This document shows, piece after piece, positions 1 to 9,514 of a stretch of DNA of 64,000 bases. The DNA is taken from NCBI RefSeq assembly GCF_025369935.1, contig NZ_CP104467.1, positions 4,409,001 through 4,473,000 of the forward strand, in the 5' to 3' direction. The DNA is from Paenibacillus andongensis. Its GTDB lineage: Bacteria > Bacillota > Bacilli > Paenibacillales > NBRC-103111. Under the pieces are notes generated by a model, which worked only from the letters and a program-made list of their open reading frames with translations, made no database searches and was not told where the DNA came from. Positions within the stretch are counted from its first letter, which is position 1. Each line of letters begins with the position of its first letter. A program made the position numbers and the translations under genes.

Positions 1-591
1 CTTCAATTGATCCATATGTACTCGCCATGCCGCAATCGGATCATCTTCATAAACACGATTTATCCGGAAAATGTCCTCCCACATCGCATCGACCCGCTGT
101 TCTTCAGGCAAATCGGCATACACTTTGGATGCCCACGCCACCGTAGGCGCTTTGATTAAGCACCAACTGAACTTACTTGTTCTCACATAATGCTGATACT
201 TAGCTCTAGCCGTAGCCATCGCTTTAGATGCTCTAGAAACCAAACTTGCATCAATGCCCGCGTACAAATCAGGATCCGGCACTTTGATGTTCAGCAATGC
301 TCCACCGTTTTCTACAAAACGTTCTAACATACTCGTATACCACTCTGGATAATAATCAAAAGCTTCATCATGGGCATATTCAAATCTACTGCGAGTTATC
401 ACATCATCCTGCCAGTGTACTTGAACAAAATTCGCCCCTGCCTCGTAGGCTTTCTTAACAATGAGTCTAGTCAATTCTATGGATTCTATCGGCGACTCTA
501 TCATCAGATCTTGGCCTTTACCGAGGTTAACTCCTATTTTAACAACAAGTTCAGCGTACTTTTCCAAATTTTTCTGAAAGTTGTCTATCAT
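1..591 (-). CDS. M29 family aminopeptidase (AmpS/aminopeptidase T type), partial
   Basis: The reading frame enters from the left window edge and starts at ATG 591-589 behind an AGGAG about nine bases upstream; about 197 N-terminal residues are present, roughly half of a normal M29 protein. The start (MIDNFQKNLEKYAELVVKIG, then the GKGQDL segment) and the block with EAGANFVQVHWQD and SRFEYA are typical of the M29 N-terminal domain. The family consists of dimeric metal-dependent aminopeptidases; the metal ligands lie in the C-terminal half, outside the window, so activity cannot be judged. It follows glnA in the same direction but is separated from it by a terminator, so it is probably its own transcript. 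Confidence 0.85.
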   Translation of the reverse strand, partial: MIDNFQKNLEKYAELVVKIGVNLGKGQDLMIESPIESIELTRLIVKKAYEAGANFVQVHWQDDVITRSRFEYAHDEAFDYYPEWYTSMLERFVENGGALLNIKVPDPDLYAGIDASLVSRASKAMATARAKYQHYVRTSKFSWCLIKAPTVAWASKVYADLPEEQRVDAMWEDIFRINRVYEDDPIAAWRVHMDQLK

Positions 592-611
592 ACGTATGAT
601 CTCCTTCGCGT

Positions 612-659
612 GAAAAAGCCCATCAGCTCAGAATATTTCCTGAAGAATGACGGGCTTTT
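612..659 (-). terminator. intrinsic terminator downstream of glnA
   Basis: On the minus strand the sequence after the glnA stop forms AAAAGCCCGTCA pairing with TGATGGGCTTTT (one G-T mismatch/wobble), with a smaller TCAG/CTGA stem inside the loop and a T-run after it. Its position 40 bases after glnA suggests it ends the glnRA transcript. Confidence 0.7.
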
Positions 660-698
660 CGTATCTAATTGTTGCATGAATATCAACTTGCTAAGCGA

Positions 699-2039
699 TT
701 AGTACAGGGACAGATATTGATCTCTCTCCCATTGGTGAACTTGTGTTCTATACATATCCCACTCGATTTCTTTAAGTTCATAGAAGTGAGCCAAAGCATG
801 TTCGCCAAGTGTATCGCAAATTACATCATTGCGAAGCAGCTCGTCCAACGCTTGTTTCAAGTTCAATGGCAATGTAGGAATGCCCTCGCTCTCTCTTTCT
901 TCTTCAGTCATAACATAAATGTTACGATCGGTAGGAGGAGGAAGCTGCATTTTGTTCTTGATGCCATCCAGTCCGGCAGCAAGCATTACAGCAAGCGCCA
1001 AATATGGATTAGCAGCCGGATCCGGGTTACGAACTTCAACGCGAGTGCTTAATCCACGGGATGCCGGAATTCGGATCATCGGGCTACGATTACTTGCCGA
1101 CCAAGCTACATAAACTGGCGCTTCATATCCAGGCACTAGACGTTTGTAAGAGTTAACAGTAGGGTTCGTAATCGCAGCGAAAGAACGTGCATGACGAAGT
1201 ACACCCGCCATATAATGTCTAGCTACATTACTTAAACCTAATTTATCGTTCTCTTCATAAAACGCATTCACATCACCTTTGAATAACGATTGGTGACAGT
1301 GCATACCAGAACCGTTCATGCCGAACAAAGGTTTAGGCATAAAAGTCGCATGCAAACCATGCTGTCTAGCAACGGTTTTGACAACGAGTTTGAAGGTTTG
1401 AATTTGGTCAGCCGCTTTAATCGCATCTGCATATTTAAAGTCGATTTCATGTTGACCTGGCGCTACTTCATGGTGAGATGCTTCAATTTCAAAGCCCATC
1501 TCTTCAAGCGTCAACACAATATCGCGGCGACAGTTTTCGCCTAAATCCATCGGAGCCAAATCGAAATATCCACCTTGGTCGTTCAGTTCCGTTGTTGGAT
1601 TCCCTTTTTCATCTGTTTTGAACAAGAAGAATTCTGGTTCTGGACCTACGTTCATAGCCGTAAAGCCCATTTCTTCAGCTTGTTTCAAAGCATTTTTCAA
1701 GATCGCACGCGGATCTCCTGCGAACGGTCTGCCATCAGGCATATAGATATCACAGATTAAACGTGCAACTTTGCTCTCAGTTACCCAAGGGAAAATAACC
1801 CATGTATCCAAATCAGGATACAAATACATATCAGACTCTTCAATTCGCACATAACCCTCGATGGAAGAACCATCGAACATCATTTTGTTGTCGAGTGCTT
1901 TTTCGAGTTGGCTGTAAGGAATTTCTACGTTCTTGATGCTTCCCATCAAGTCTGTAAATTGCAAACGAATGAACCGAACATTTTCTTCTTTGGCAATACG
2001 TAAGATGTCTTCTTTGGAAAAATTATTGTTGTAGCTCAC
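699..2039 (-). CDS. glnA: type I glutamine synthetase
   Basis: Makes glutamine from glutamate, ammonia and ATP; a cytoplasmic dodecamer in this family. The 446-residue length fits the GSI-alpha form of Firmicutes (about 444). Visible landmarks are [17 protein letters not shown] near the N-terminus, the ammonia/glutamate region [12 protein letters not shown], the ATP-site block [13 protein letters not shown], and [15 protein letters not shown]. The start codon is GTG at 2039-2037, with an AGGAG eight or nine bases before it. It follows glnR by 40 bases in the conserved glnRA operon; in Bacillus, feedback-inhibited GlnA also controls GlnR and TnrA activity, so it is likely both enzyme and nitrogen sensor here. 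No missing active-site segment was noticed. Confidence 0.97.
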   Translation of the reverse strand: MSYNNNFSKEDILRIAKEENVRFIRLQFTDLMGSIKNVEIPYSQLEKALDNKMMFDGSSIEGYVRIEESDMYLYPDLDTWVIFPWVTESKVARLICDIYMPDGRPFAGDPRAILKNALKQAEEMGFTAMNVGPEPEFFLFKTDEKGNPTTELNDQGGYFDLAPMDLGENCRRDIVLTLEEMGFEIEASHHEVAPGQHEIDFKYADAIKAADQIQTFKLVVKTVARQHGLHATFMPKPLFGMNGSGMHCHQSLFKGDVNAFYEENDKLGLSNVARHYMAGVLRHARSFAAITNPTVNSYKRLVPGYEAPVYVAWSASNRSPMIRIPASRGLSTRVEVRNPDPAANPYLALAVMLAAGLDGIKNKMQLPPPTDRNIYVMTEEERESEGIPTLPLNLKQALDELLRNDVICDTLGEHALAHFYELKEIEWDMYRTQVHQWERDQYLSLY

Positions 2040-2079
2040 GTGTGCAGTCTCCTCTCAATTTACAAGCGGTTAGGAATTG

Positions 2080-2490
2080 CTATTTATAAAATCGGGAAAG
2101 CTGACCTTGAATCAGAGATACCTGATCAGGGCGTTTACCTCCGCCAATCAACTGCTGCTTAAGCATTTTGTGCAGTTGGGAGTCGGTTAATTCTTTACGC
2201 TTCACTTCTGTGTGTTCGTTCAAAATCGTTGCATCTTCTGAATCTTTATCAACAGGGAGAAGAACCTGCTTGATCCCGGCGATGTTCACGCCTTTTTCAA
2301 TTAAATCTTTAATTTCAAGAAGTCGTTCTACATCATTAAACGAATACAGTCGTTGATTACCAGCTGTTCTAGCCGGAATAATAAGTTCATGCTGCTCATA
2401 ATAACGAATTTGTCTGGCGGTTAAATCAGTCAGCTTCATGACGATCCCGATCGGGAATAACGCCATATTTCTACGTATTTCATCACTCAT
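2080..2490 (-). CDS. glnR: MerR-family nitrogen repressor GlnR
   Basis: 136 residues from ATG 2490, which has an AGGAG eight bases upstream; an in-frame GTG nine bases further up overlaps that Shine-Dalgarno and was rejected. The N-terminal winged helix MALFPIGIVMKLTDLTARQIRYYEQ and the IIPARTAGNQRLYSFNDVE segment are MerR-type and match GlnR closely; the basic, Gly/Lys-containing C-terminal tail (KQQLIGGGKRPDQ) corresponds to the region that mediates autoinhibition and glutamine-synthetase feedback in Bacillus GlnR. The gene sits directly before glnA and behind a GlnR box, as expected for autoregulation during nitrogen excess. Confidence 0.95.
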   Translation of the reverse strand: MSDEIRRNMALFPIGIVMKLTDLTARQIRYYEQHELIIPARTAGNQRLYSFNDVERLLEIKDLIEKGVNIAGIKQVLLPVDKDSEDATILNEHTEVKRKELTDSQLHKMLKQQLIGGGKRPDQVSLIQGQLSRFYK

Positions 2491-2525
2491 GCTAATCACT
2501 CCTGGTCAGTAAGTACCTCTCCACT

Positions 2526-2554
2526 ATTGTACCTTTGTAACAAAAACGTGTCAA
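2526..2554 (-). promoter_or_regulatory. sigma-A promoter of the glnRA operon
   Basis: On the minus strand a consensus TTGACA (2554-2549) is followed after exactly 17 bases by TACAAT (2531-2526). Transcription would begin near 2519, giving a leader of about 30 bases before glnR. This is one of the best promoter matches in the window. Confidence 0.85.
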
Positions 2555-2558
2555 GGAG

Positions 2559-2575
2559 TGTTAGGTTTGTTCACA
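2559..2575. promoter_or_regulatory. GlnR/TnrA operator
   Basis: TGTTAGGTTTGTTCACA matches the GlnR/TnrA consensus TGTNAN7TNACA exactly. It lies just upstream of the -35 element of the glnRA promoter. A second, shorter imperfect palindrome (TGTACCTTTGTAACA, about 2529-2543) overlaps the -10/spacer and could be a weak second site, as glnRA in Bacillus has two. Confidence 0.85.
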
Positions 2576-2585
2576 GTCTTATTTT

Positions 2586-3836
2586 TCATAACAATCCCTT
2601 GTCTTCCATATGTTGGATCGCTGTTAATACCCCTAACTTACAGTGTGAATAGGTAAGCCCGCCCTGTAAATAAGCGATATAAGGCTCACGAATCGGCGCA
2701 TCCGCGGACAGCTCCAGACTGCCGCCTTGGATGAACGTCCCGGCTGCCATAATGACGGGATGCTCATAGCCGGGCATATCCCACGGCTCCGGCACAACGT
2801 GCGAATCCACGGCAGCCGCCTTCTGGATGCCCTGCACGAACGTGATCAAGTGATCCGCCGACGTGAAGCGGATCGCTTGGATCAGATCCGTTCGCGGCGT
2901 TTGCCACCGCGGATGGCTCTCGAAGCCTAGCTCTTCGAACACCGCGGCGGCGAAGACCGAGCCCTTGACGGCTTGCCCCACCAAGTGAGGGGCAAGGAAA
3001 AGCCCTTGAAACATTGCTCGCGTGGCGCCGAGCATGGCACCGACCTCGCCCCCGATACCGGGGGCGGTCAGTCTGTAGGCGGCGAGCTCTACGAGGTCGC
3101 GCCGCCCGGCAATGTAGCCTCCGGATGGGGCGATACCGCCGCCGGGGTTCTTGATCAGCGAGCCGGCCATGAGGTCGACGCCAACCTGCGTCGGCTCCAG
3201 CAGCTCGGTGAACTCGCCGTAGCAATTATCGACGAAGACGATCAGGGCCGGGTTCACTTCCTTGACAAATCGGACCATTTCTCCGATTTGTTCCACCGTG
3301 AACGAAGGCCGCCACGAGTAGCCGCGCGATCGCTGTATGCCGATCACCTTCGTGTTCGGCTGAATGGCAGCCGCAATGGCCGACCAGTCCGGCGCGCCAT
3401 CCTCAGTCAACGCAACCTCGCTGTACACGATGCCAAAGTCCTGCAGCGATCCCATACCGTCGCTAGGCTTGCCAATGACCTTATGCAACGTATCATAAGG
3501 CTTACCCGTTATGTAAAGTAGATGTTCGCCCGGTCGCAGCACACCGAATAAAGCGGTGCCTATGGTGTGCGTACCTGAAACAAAGTGCGGTCGTACGAGT
3601 GCTGCTTCAGCCCCCATCGCATCCGCATAGACAAGATCGAGCACTTCTCTGCCTCGATCATTGTAGCCATACCCTGTCGAAGAAGCAAAGTGGTAATCGC
3701 TTACCTTATGTTTTTGGAAAGCGCTGATCACTTTCCACTGGTTTAGATCAATGGTTTTCTCAATCTGGCGAAAAGCGCTATCTATTTGACGTTCTGCGCT
3801 TTCCATTAATTCCATAACTTTATCCCCGAATTGCAT
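2586..3836 (-). CDS. ynbB: YnbB-like PLP-dependent protein (methionine gamma-lyase family, 'aluminum resistance protein')
   Basis: 416 residues, the usual size. It has a fold-type I PLP enzyme pattern: a SGTHTIGTALFG phosphate-binding stretch, an aspartate in VFVDNCYGE (about D203), and the Schiff-base lysine in GSLIKNPGGGIAPSGG (about K229). The family resembles cystathionine/methionine gamma-lyases, but its physiological substrate is not established; the 'aluminum resistance' name is historical. It begins two bases after the hflX stop, so the two are probably translated together, in the order hflX-ynbB-glnR-glnA known from Bacillus. The middle of the gene (about 2760-3330) is much richer in G+C than its ends. 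Confidence 0.9.
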   Translation of the reverse strand: MQFGDKVMELMESAERQIDSAFRQIEKTIDLNQWKVISAFQKHKVSDYHFASSTGYGYNDRGREVLDLVYADAMGAEAALVRPHFVSGTHTIGTALFGVLRPGEHLLYITGKPYDTLHKVIGKPSDGMGSLQDFGIVYSEVALTEDGAPDWSAIAAAIQPNTKVIGIQRSRGYSWRPSFTVEQIGEMVRFVKEVNPALIVFVDNCYGEFTELLEPTQVGVDLMAGSLIKNPGGGIAPSGGYIAGRRDLVELAAYRLTAPGIGGEVGAMLGATRAMFQGLFLAPHLVGQAVKGSVFAAAVFEELGFESHPRWQTPRTDLIQAIRFTSADHLITFVQGIQKAAAVDSHVVPEPWDMPGYEHPVIMAAGTFIQGGSLELSADAPIREPYIAYLQGGLTYSHCKLGVLTAIQHMEDKGLL

Positions 3837-3838
3837 GA

Positions 3839-5164
3839 TTAGTAAATCTCTCCCTCACTATCTTGAGCCTCTTGCTGAGCATGTTGATCGTAAGCCACCA
3901 ATTGATAGGCCAATTTGACGTAATCATCCTTGTTCACGCGAACTTTGAACAGCATATCTTCTCCGTCCACATCCGTCTCCAGGACATCGCCAATTCGGTA
4001 CATAAGGGAAATGATATCTCCTTTGTCAGCTGGAATGCGGAACTCTTTACTCTCACCCATCAGCTTCTCTTGAATGGCGATTCGCAGACGTTCCAGATCA
4101 TCTGGATTGTACGCGCTGATTTTCAGAAATTCACCTTCGGTAGAAAGCATTTCTCTATCTTCTTGCGAGCACAGATCAATTTTATTGAAAATGGTCAGCT
4201 GTTCCTTCTGATGTGCGCCCAGCTCTTCCAAAACCTCAGCGACAACGCGCATTTGCTCATTTCTCATATCGGTTGAGCTGTCAACGACATGAAGGATCAA
4301 ATCGGCCTCATTGGCCTCTTCCAGCGTAGCACGGAAAGATGCAACAAGATCATGCGGCAGGTTCTGAATAAAACCTACGGTGTCCGTTAGAACGATCTCT
4401 TTGCCGCTTGGCAATTCCATCGTCCGCGATGTCGGATCCAGCGTAGCAAACAACTGATTCTCAATATAGACGTCCGCTTGCGTCAATTGTTTTAATAAAG
4501 TTGATTTCCCTGCATTCGTGTAGCCGACAAGGGCAACTTGAAACACACCGGTCTTCTTCCGGCGTTCTCGATGCAAAGTCCGATGACGAACTACTTCTTC
4601 CAGCTGCGCCTTCAGCTCGTCAATACGTCCGCGAATGTGCCGACGATCGGTCTCCAGCTTCGATTCCCCGGGACCTCTCGTCCCGATACCGCCACCAAGA
4701 CGTGACAAGTTCTTACCTTGTCCCGACAGCCTTGGAAGCAAGTAGCTGAGCTGCGCCAACTCAACCTGAATAATACCTTCACGTGTTTTGGCACGCTGAG
4801 CAAAAATATCCAGAATCAACTGCGTGCGGTCGATAATTTTCACATCTAAGGCTGCCTCTAGGTTACGGACTTGAGCACCCGATAACTCTTGATCGAAGAT
4901 AGCCGTATTCCCGCCAAGCTCCTCCAAACGCAGCTTTAGCTCTTCAACTTTCCCTTTACCAATAAACCATTTGGAATCCTTTGTTTCTTTGTTCTGTGTC
5001 AATGTCTCCAAAACAAGCACACCTGCTGTTTCCGCTAACTTGACCAACTCTTGTAGCGAGTATTCCGCTAATAATTCATTTTTCTTCTGTTTCTGAGTGA
5101 CCAGACTAACGAGTACCGCGCGGTCATCGATTTCTTTCTCAACCATATGTGAAGTTGTTTTCAT
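3839..5164 (-). CDS. hflX: ribosome-associated GTPase HflX
   Basis: 441 residues from ATG 5164, chosen because AAAGGAG lies six bases upstream; a longer in-frame start at 5257 has no such support. The N-terminal HflX domain (DQELSGAQVRNLE, then GGIGTRGPGESKLETDRR) is followed by a GTPase domain with G1 VGYTNAGKST, G3 DTVGF and G4 FNKID. HflX binds the 50S/70S ribosome and splits stalled or heat-damaged ribosomes; it acts in the cytoplasm. The C-terminus runs into ynbB with a two-base gap. Confidence 0.95.
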   Translation of the reverse strand: MKTTSHMVEKEIDDRAVLVSLVTQKQKKNELLAEYSLQELVKLAETAGVLVLETLTQNKETKDSKWFIGKGKVEELKLRLEELGGNTAIFDQELSGAQVRNLEAALDVKIIDRTQLILDIFAQRAKTREGIIQVELAQLSYLLPRLSGQGKNLSRLGGGIGTRGPGESKLETDRRHIRGRIDELKAQLEEVVRHRTLHRERRKKTGVFQVALVGYTNAGKSTLLKQLTQADVYIENQLFATLDPTSRTMELPSGKEIVLTDTVGFIQNLPHDLVASFRATLEEANEADLILHVVDSSTDMRNEQMRVVAEVLEELGAHQKEQLTIFNKIDLCSQEDREMLSTEGEFLKISAYNPDDLERLRIAIQEKLMGESKEFRIPADKGDIISLMYRIGDVLETDVDGEDMLFKVRVNKDDYVKLAYQLVAYDQHAQQEAQDSEGEIY

Positions 5165-5304
5165 AAGTGTCTCCTTTACGCTGCATTCAAACGATCGAAA
5201 TAGCCTCATGCGGGCGTATTCCTTCATCATTGTGTAGGAAATGCTTGGGAAAGTCAATTTGCATGAGTGGAAAATTCGATTATAACGGTGTTCCCATCAG
5301 AAGG

Positions 5305-5339
5305 CACAAAAATACCGAAAGACCATCGGCCTCTCGGTA
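5305..5339 (-). terminator. terminator after efeB
   Basis: On the minus strand TACCGAGAGGCC pairs with GGTCTTTCGGTA around a three-base loop (with G-T pairs), followed by ATTTTTG. It lies 15 bases after the efeB stop and separates the efe operon from hflX. Confidence 0.8.
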
Positions 5340-5353
5340 GCTTTCCACCTATT

Positions 5354-6631
5354 TTAAGTAAATAAACTTTGTCCCAAAAACGAACCTTTAGATGGAACAC
5401 CCGGCAGTACAGCAAAATAACCTCCACCAGTTGTGTCCGTATAAGAAAGCATCTTGTCTGGAAGCTTCGGATTCGTCAATCTTTTCTGGATGGATTCAAA
5501 CTGCGTTTGGATATTCCGATTGAAACAAACGAACAGCAAACCGGCATTGATTCGTCCAACGTTATCGAGGTTATCCATGAAATTATACCCGCGGCGTAAA
5601 ATGCGCTCACGTTCTGAATTCTCTCCCGTGCGCGGATTTGAAAGGCGAATATGAGAATCAAGTGGTGTGACTTCACCTTTGGCATCGTCGGCGAAATTAG
5701 GCTTATCGAATTCCGAATGTCCATCCATCGGTGCTCCGGAAACCTTCTGTCGTCCTATAATCTCTTCTTGATCCGAAAATGGTTGTTGATCCCATGTTTC
5801 AATGCGCATATGAATCCGACGAACAACCATGTAGGTTCCACCTGCAAACCATGAGGCACCGTCTCCCGACTCAACCCAAACATTATTTTTCATAAATTGT
5901 TCATCTTGCAAGTCTGGATTAGCCGTACCGTCCTTGAAGCCAAACAAGTTCCGTTTCGTCCCTTGGGACTTCACGCCTAACTGTCCGGTCTGCTGCCAAC
6001 GCAAATGGGCAACGCCGCGAGCCGCTTTCGATAAGTTGCGAATCGCATGGAAACAGATGATCGGATCATCTGCACAAGCCTGAATAATGATGTCTCCATG
6101 GGTCAATTGTTCTTGCAGCGAGTCTTTATGGAAAATAGGCATTTCCGTGAGACCTGCTGGTTTGCGAGAACGAAGTCCAAACCGATCGACACCATCCTTT
6201 TCGAACAAAGAAGCACCAACTGCGAAAGTAATCGTTAGTTTACCCGTATCGAGGCCCATTTGTTCCCCTGTATCCACAGGAGGGAATTTACCTTCCTGAG
6301 GTTCAACCGCGAGAGGCTTGCCTTCCATAAGAGTCGCTGCCATCTCGGTCCATTGCTGCAAAAGCTCTTTTAGCTCCTTCACATCCTGAGTCGTCACATC
6401 AAATGCTGCCACGTTCGCAAAGTTCTGGGCCGGAGTCACAACACCGGTTTGATGAGCACCATAAAATGAGATGGTTTCATTCGCTGCGCTTGCAGCGACA
6501 GTACCTAGTTGTTTGTTCGAACCGGTAGGTATCACTTTCTGTGCCTTCCCGAGCAGATCCCCAATGACAACGCCTGCAGCACCTGCCGCCGTCATCCCCA
6601 AGAAAGCACGACGATTCATTTTATCCCCCAT
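5354..6631 (-). CDS. efeB: Tat-exported Dyp-type haem peroxidase EfeB
   Basis: 425 residues from ATG 6631, behind AGGAG ten bases upstream; a further upstream ATG (6652) has no ribosome site. Residues 5-24 hold a twin-arginine signal (MNRRAFLGMTAAGAAG). The mature part has the DyP hallmark GFKDG (about 231-235), with the catalytic aspartate, and the haem-side segment VVRRIHMRIETWD. In EfeUOB systems the peroxidase oxidises ferrous iron or haem-related substrate outside the membrane before uptake. It is the last gene of the efeUOB operon, 25 bases after efeO, and corresponds to YwbN of Bacillus in size and position. Confidence 0.95.
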   Translation of the reverse strand: MGDKMNRRAFLGMTAAGAAGVVIGDLLGKAQKVIPTGSNKQLGTVAASAANETISFYGAHQTGVVTPAQNFANVAAFDVTTQDVKELKELLQQWTEMAATLMEGKPLAVEPQEGKFPPVDTGEQMGLDTGKLTITFAVGASLFEKDGVDRFGLRSRKPAGLTEMPIFHKDSLQEQLTHGDIIIQACADDPIICFHAIRNLSKAARGVAHLRWQQTGQLGVKSQGTKRNLFGFKDGTANPDLQDEQFMKNNVWVESGDGASWFAGGTYMVVRRIHMRIETWDQQPFSDQEEIIGRQKVSGAPMDGHSEFDKPNFADDAKGEVTPLDSHIRLSNPRTGENSERERILRRGYNFMDNLDNVGRINAGLLFVCFNRNIQTQFESIQKRLTNPKLPDKMLSYTDTTGGGYFAVLPGVPSKGSFLGQSLFT

Positions 6632-6656
6632 TACCGTTGATCTCCTCTCCATTCCC

Positions 6657-7826
6657 TTATTTGCTTAATGTTCCTGGCATTTTCACTAGCGGCTCAGCGA
6701 ATGCCTCGAGTTTATTTTTCAAATCGATTTGTTTGGCTTGTTCTATTTTGCTAAAATCGTTCCAAGCAGCACCCGCAGGTGAAAGTGTATTCATAGTTTC
6801 AATAACCGCAGCTAAGCTTTTGCTGATTTTCTCATCTAGCGCCGCGTCTTTCTTCTTCAACTCACCTTTGACGAGATCATAGATAGCTTGCGCACCTTCA
6901 ACGTTAGCACGAATAACAGGTATAGTGGCGCCACTCCAGCGCTCTTCTTCACCCGTGATTTTCTTGGATTGCGCTTCTTCCATCAATTCCCCAACACCGG
7001 CGATAAAATCGGTAGGCTCAATAGTAGTGGTTGCAATTGCTTGCTGCATTTTCTTGCCGTCTTCTAGCAATCGTGAAGAAAAAGCTTCCGCTTCCTTCAC
7101 ATTCTTTTTAACAAACAACAAATACTCTATACGATGATACCCTGTGAACTGCGGATCCTTTTCATCCTTAAAATCGTCCACACGAGCATCCATTACACCA
7201 TCCAGCTCGCTAAAAGCTTCAATAATAGGCTCAATTCTCTCATAAGGCATCCGGGATTGTCCATAGGATTCTTGTGCCTTTTTTAGATCGCCGCTCTTTA
7301 CTGCAGCATCCAGCTGTTCGAGTCCAGCAACTAATTGTTTCCCTTGTTCCTGAACATAATTATTATAAGCTTTTGCAGCTTCTTGCAGTTCTTTGGAAGC
7401 GGTGATGACATCTTTATTAACTGCACCTTTATTATCTTCAAGGGATGTCCTGAGCTCCGCAATTGCTGCTTTCAAATTATTATTGAGCGCCGTTAATGTC
7501 GCATAATCCAGCTTGTCTTGTTTCAATCCCGCTTCTAATGGAGTCAGAAACTTCTCTACTTTAAAATATAGCTCTGGGAACTTAGGTTTTACTTCATCTT
7601 CAAAGCTAGCCCACTGATTTTCAAGCAGTGCGGATTGCTTCTGCGGATCTTTAACCTTACTTGTGTCTAGTTGACCCTTCAATTGCTCAATACTTGTAAG
7701 GAGTGCTGCTGAGCCTTCTTTGACTGGTACTTTCGTCACTTCCGTTGTTGTTTCTGTTTTGCCGCAGCCTGCCAGTACAAGTGTTGTTGCAGCTGCTAAA
7801 ATGATAAGTTGTTGACGTTTGTTCAT
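6657..7826 (-). CDS. efeO: iron-uptake lipoprotein EfeO (imelysin/M75 domain)
   Basis: 389 residues with a lipoprotein signal (LVLAGC, Cys21). The M75 domain covers about residues 145-385 and contains the HxxE motif HRIE at 231-234, the metal-binding signature of the family. The N-terminal region (about 40-130) is an extra helical domain with a WxxFEDEVKPKFPELYFKVE pattern, as in YwbM, and not a cupredoxin as in enterobacterial EfeO. It is likely the extracytoplasmic iron-binding partner that hands Fe(III) to EfeU. It lies 28 bases after efeU, with GGAGGGG upstream of its ATG. Confidence 0.93.
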   Translation of the reverse strand: MNKRQQLIILAAATTLVLAGCGKTETTTEVTKVPVKEGSAALLTSIEQLKGQLDTSKVKDPQKQSALLENQWASFEDEVKPKFPELYFKVEKFLTPLEAGLKQDKLDYATLTALNNNLKAAIAELRTSLEDNKGAVNKDVITASKELQEAAKAYNNYVQEQGKQLVAGLEQLDAAVKSGDLKKAQESYGQSRMPYERIEPIIEAFSELDGVMDARVDDFKDEKDPQFTGYHRIEYLLFVKKNVKEAEAFSSRLLEDGKKMQQAIATTTIEPTDFIAGVGELMEEAQSKKITGEEERWSGATIPVIRANVEGAQAIYDLVKGELKKKDAALDEKISKSLAAVIETMNTLSPAGAAWNDFSKIEQAKQIDLKNKLEAFAEPLVKMPGTLSK

Positions 7827-7854
7827 GGGATAGTCCCCTCCACTTTTCTCTAAT

Positions 7855-9339
7855 TTATGATTTAGATAAGGCCATATTTTTCATTTGAATCGTTTTACGA
7901 CGGTCCCAGATAACTGCGAACAACGCGGATATCAGTAAAATAAATTGCGGTATAGCACTCTCTAACGTAGGATACAGTGCGATAAAGTCCCAACTTGGCA
8001 GCCAGGAAGCTGTCGTTGCGGGCAAATATCCTGCCAACTGAAGCCCGTGCACACCCATCCCCGCAAATTTAAAGCAAAGATAAAATACGAAGAAGCTTGA
8101 AACTAGAAAGAATGGACGCATTGGAATACGTAAGCCAATTTTAAGGATTAAGAAAGCTACAATGAGCAGGACGGCAACGCCAATTCCTATGCCTCCAAGA
8201 AGTGAGCTCAAGGATATGGAGGATGCCATACCAATCATGAAAAGGACTGTTTCTGTTCCTTCACGGAATACAGCAAGAAAAGCAAGCAAACTGAGAGAAA
8301 CGAGACTTCCGGTAGCCAAAGCTTTTACGCTTTGATCCCGTATGTACTTTTGCCAATTTGAAGCGCTTGATTTGCTGTGTAACCAGTAGCTCATATACAG
8401 CAGCATGACTGCGGCGAAAATCCCTGTACATCCAGCAATTAAGAAGTTGTTGTTCCCAAATGCACTTGCGGAAAACAACTGTTGAACGACAATACCAAGC
8501 GCCATACTAACGAGCAAGCCTCCAAGTACGCCATACCAAATCCATTGCTTTTTATCACCATGACCTGATTTATTCAGGAAACCTAGTAAGGCAATAACGA
8601 CTAACAAAGCTTCCAGACCTTCTCGGAGCAAAATAGTCGTTGCATCCAGCATGGTATAGCTTGTTTTGGCCGCTAACGGTTTCAAATCAGCGTGCATTCG
8701 CGCAATGGTTGCGGAAGCCTCATCAGCTTGAACAGGTACAGCAGACAGCTGTGCGTACGCAGTAACCATGTCTCTTTCCATCGAGGTGTAGACAGATGAG
8801 GATTGTGTAAGTACTATACCTTCAATCTGCAACCAGGAACTACGAAGCTCTTGGATACTTGCGGAAGCACCTACGATATCATTCTGCTTCATTTGATCCG
8901 CCGCTTTCTCCAGCAAAGCAACCAATGAACTCACCGTAATATCCCCATTGCTCTGAACCACTTTACCGAAAGCATCCATATTGCCATCTATAAAACTCTT
9001 GTTCAAATAGTGCAGATTATTCAATCCTGCGATCAATTTCTGCGAATCAATTGGCTGCTTGAGCGTTTGGAAGGATACTTCGCCCATCGCTTGTTCAATT
9101 TTTTGATAGGCTGCCAGCGAGCGATCCTTAATACCATTTTCATAGGACAACCAATTCATTTGAAACGTATCGAATAGTTTAGAGGCATCCTCCAACTTCC
9201 CGCTCTCCGCAGCTTGAATGGCGCGAACGATACCTTCATCCGCCTTGGCCAGATCGTCCTCCGCCTTAGCACCTACTGTTAAAGGAATTGATAGCAGCAT
9301 TATTAGCGCTAACCAACTCACTAAGATGACTTTACGCAT
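7855..9339 (-). CDS. efeU: iron permease EfeU (FTR1 family) with N-terminal extracytoplasmic domain
   Basis: 494 residues. A signal peptide (about 1-24) is followed by about 200 helical extracytoplasmic residues and then seven or so membrane segments. The two REXXE iron-transport motifs of FTR1 permeases are REGLE (239-243) and REGTE (359-363). Size and layout match YwbL of Bacillus. It is the first gene of efeUOB; a perfect Fur box lies about 50 bases upstream of its start, so iron starvation is the likely inducer. Confidence 0.95.
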   Translation of the reverse strand: MRKVILVSWLALIMLLSIPLTVGAKAEDDLAKADEGIVRAIQAAESGKLEDASKLFDTFQMNWLSYENGIKDRSLAAYQKIEQAMGEVSFQTLKQPIDSQKLIAGLNNLHYLNKSFIDGNMDAFGKVVQSNGDITVSSLVALLEKAADQMKQNDIVGASASIQELRSSWLQIEGIVLTQSSSVYTSMERDMVTAYAQLSAVPVQADEASATIARMHADLKPLAAKTSYTMLDATTILLREGLEALLVVIALLGFLNKSGHGDKKQWIWYGVLGGLLVSMALGIVVQQLFSASAFGNNNFLIAGCTGIFAAVMLLYMSYWLHSKSSASNWQKYIRDQSVKALATGSLVSLSLLAFLAVFREGTETVLFMIGMASSISLSSLLGGIGIGVAVLLIVAFLILKIGLRIPMRPFFLVSSFFVFYLCFKFAGMGVHGLQLAGYLPATTASWLPSWDFIALYPTLESAIPQFILLISALFAVIWDRRKTIQMKNMALSKS

Positions 9340-9390
9340 GAATCACAACTCCCTATTGAAAAATAAAACCCAAATTCAACCAAGTTAATA

Positions 9391-9407
9391 TTGATAATCA
9401 TTATCAA
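9391..9407. promoter_or_regulatory. Fur box of the efeUOB operon
   Basis: TGATAATCATTATCA (9392-9406) is a perfect 7-1-7 Fur box, extended by one further paired base on each side. It lies in the efeU upstream region, where Fur would block transcription when iron is plentiful. Confidence 0.9.
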
Positions 9408-9467
9408 CCAATCAATCACTCTGTCTATTTTACTCGGTTCAAGCAATCTGTCAATTGTTTTATTCCA

Positions 9468-9505
9468 GAAAAAAAAGCCATTTAACTGTTAAAAGTTAAA
9501 TCGCT
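9468..9505 (-). terminator. terminator after the SpoVK-like gene
   Basis: On the minus strand AAGCGATTTAAC pairs with GTTAAATGGCTT (one mismatch) followed by eight T. It begins about ten bases after the stop of the AAA ATPase gene. Confidence 0.8.
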
Positions 9506-9514
9506 TTATAAAAT

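Noticed and set aside
2973..3521. 182-codon plus-strand ORF opposite ynbB
   Set aside because: Antisense shadow of a GC-rich coding region; no ribosome site or domain.
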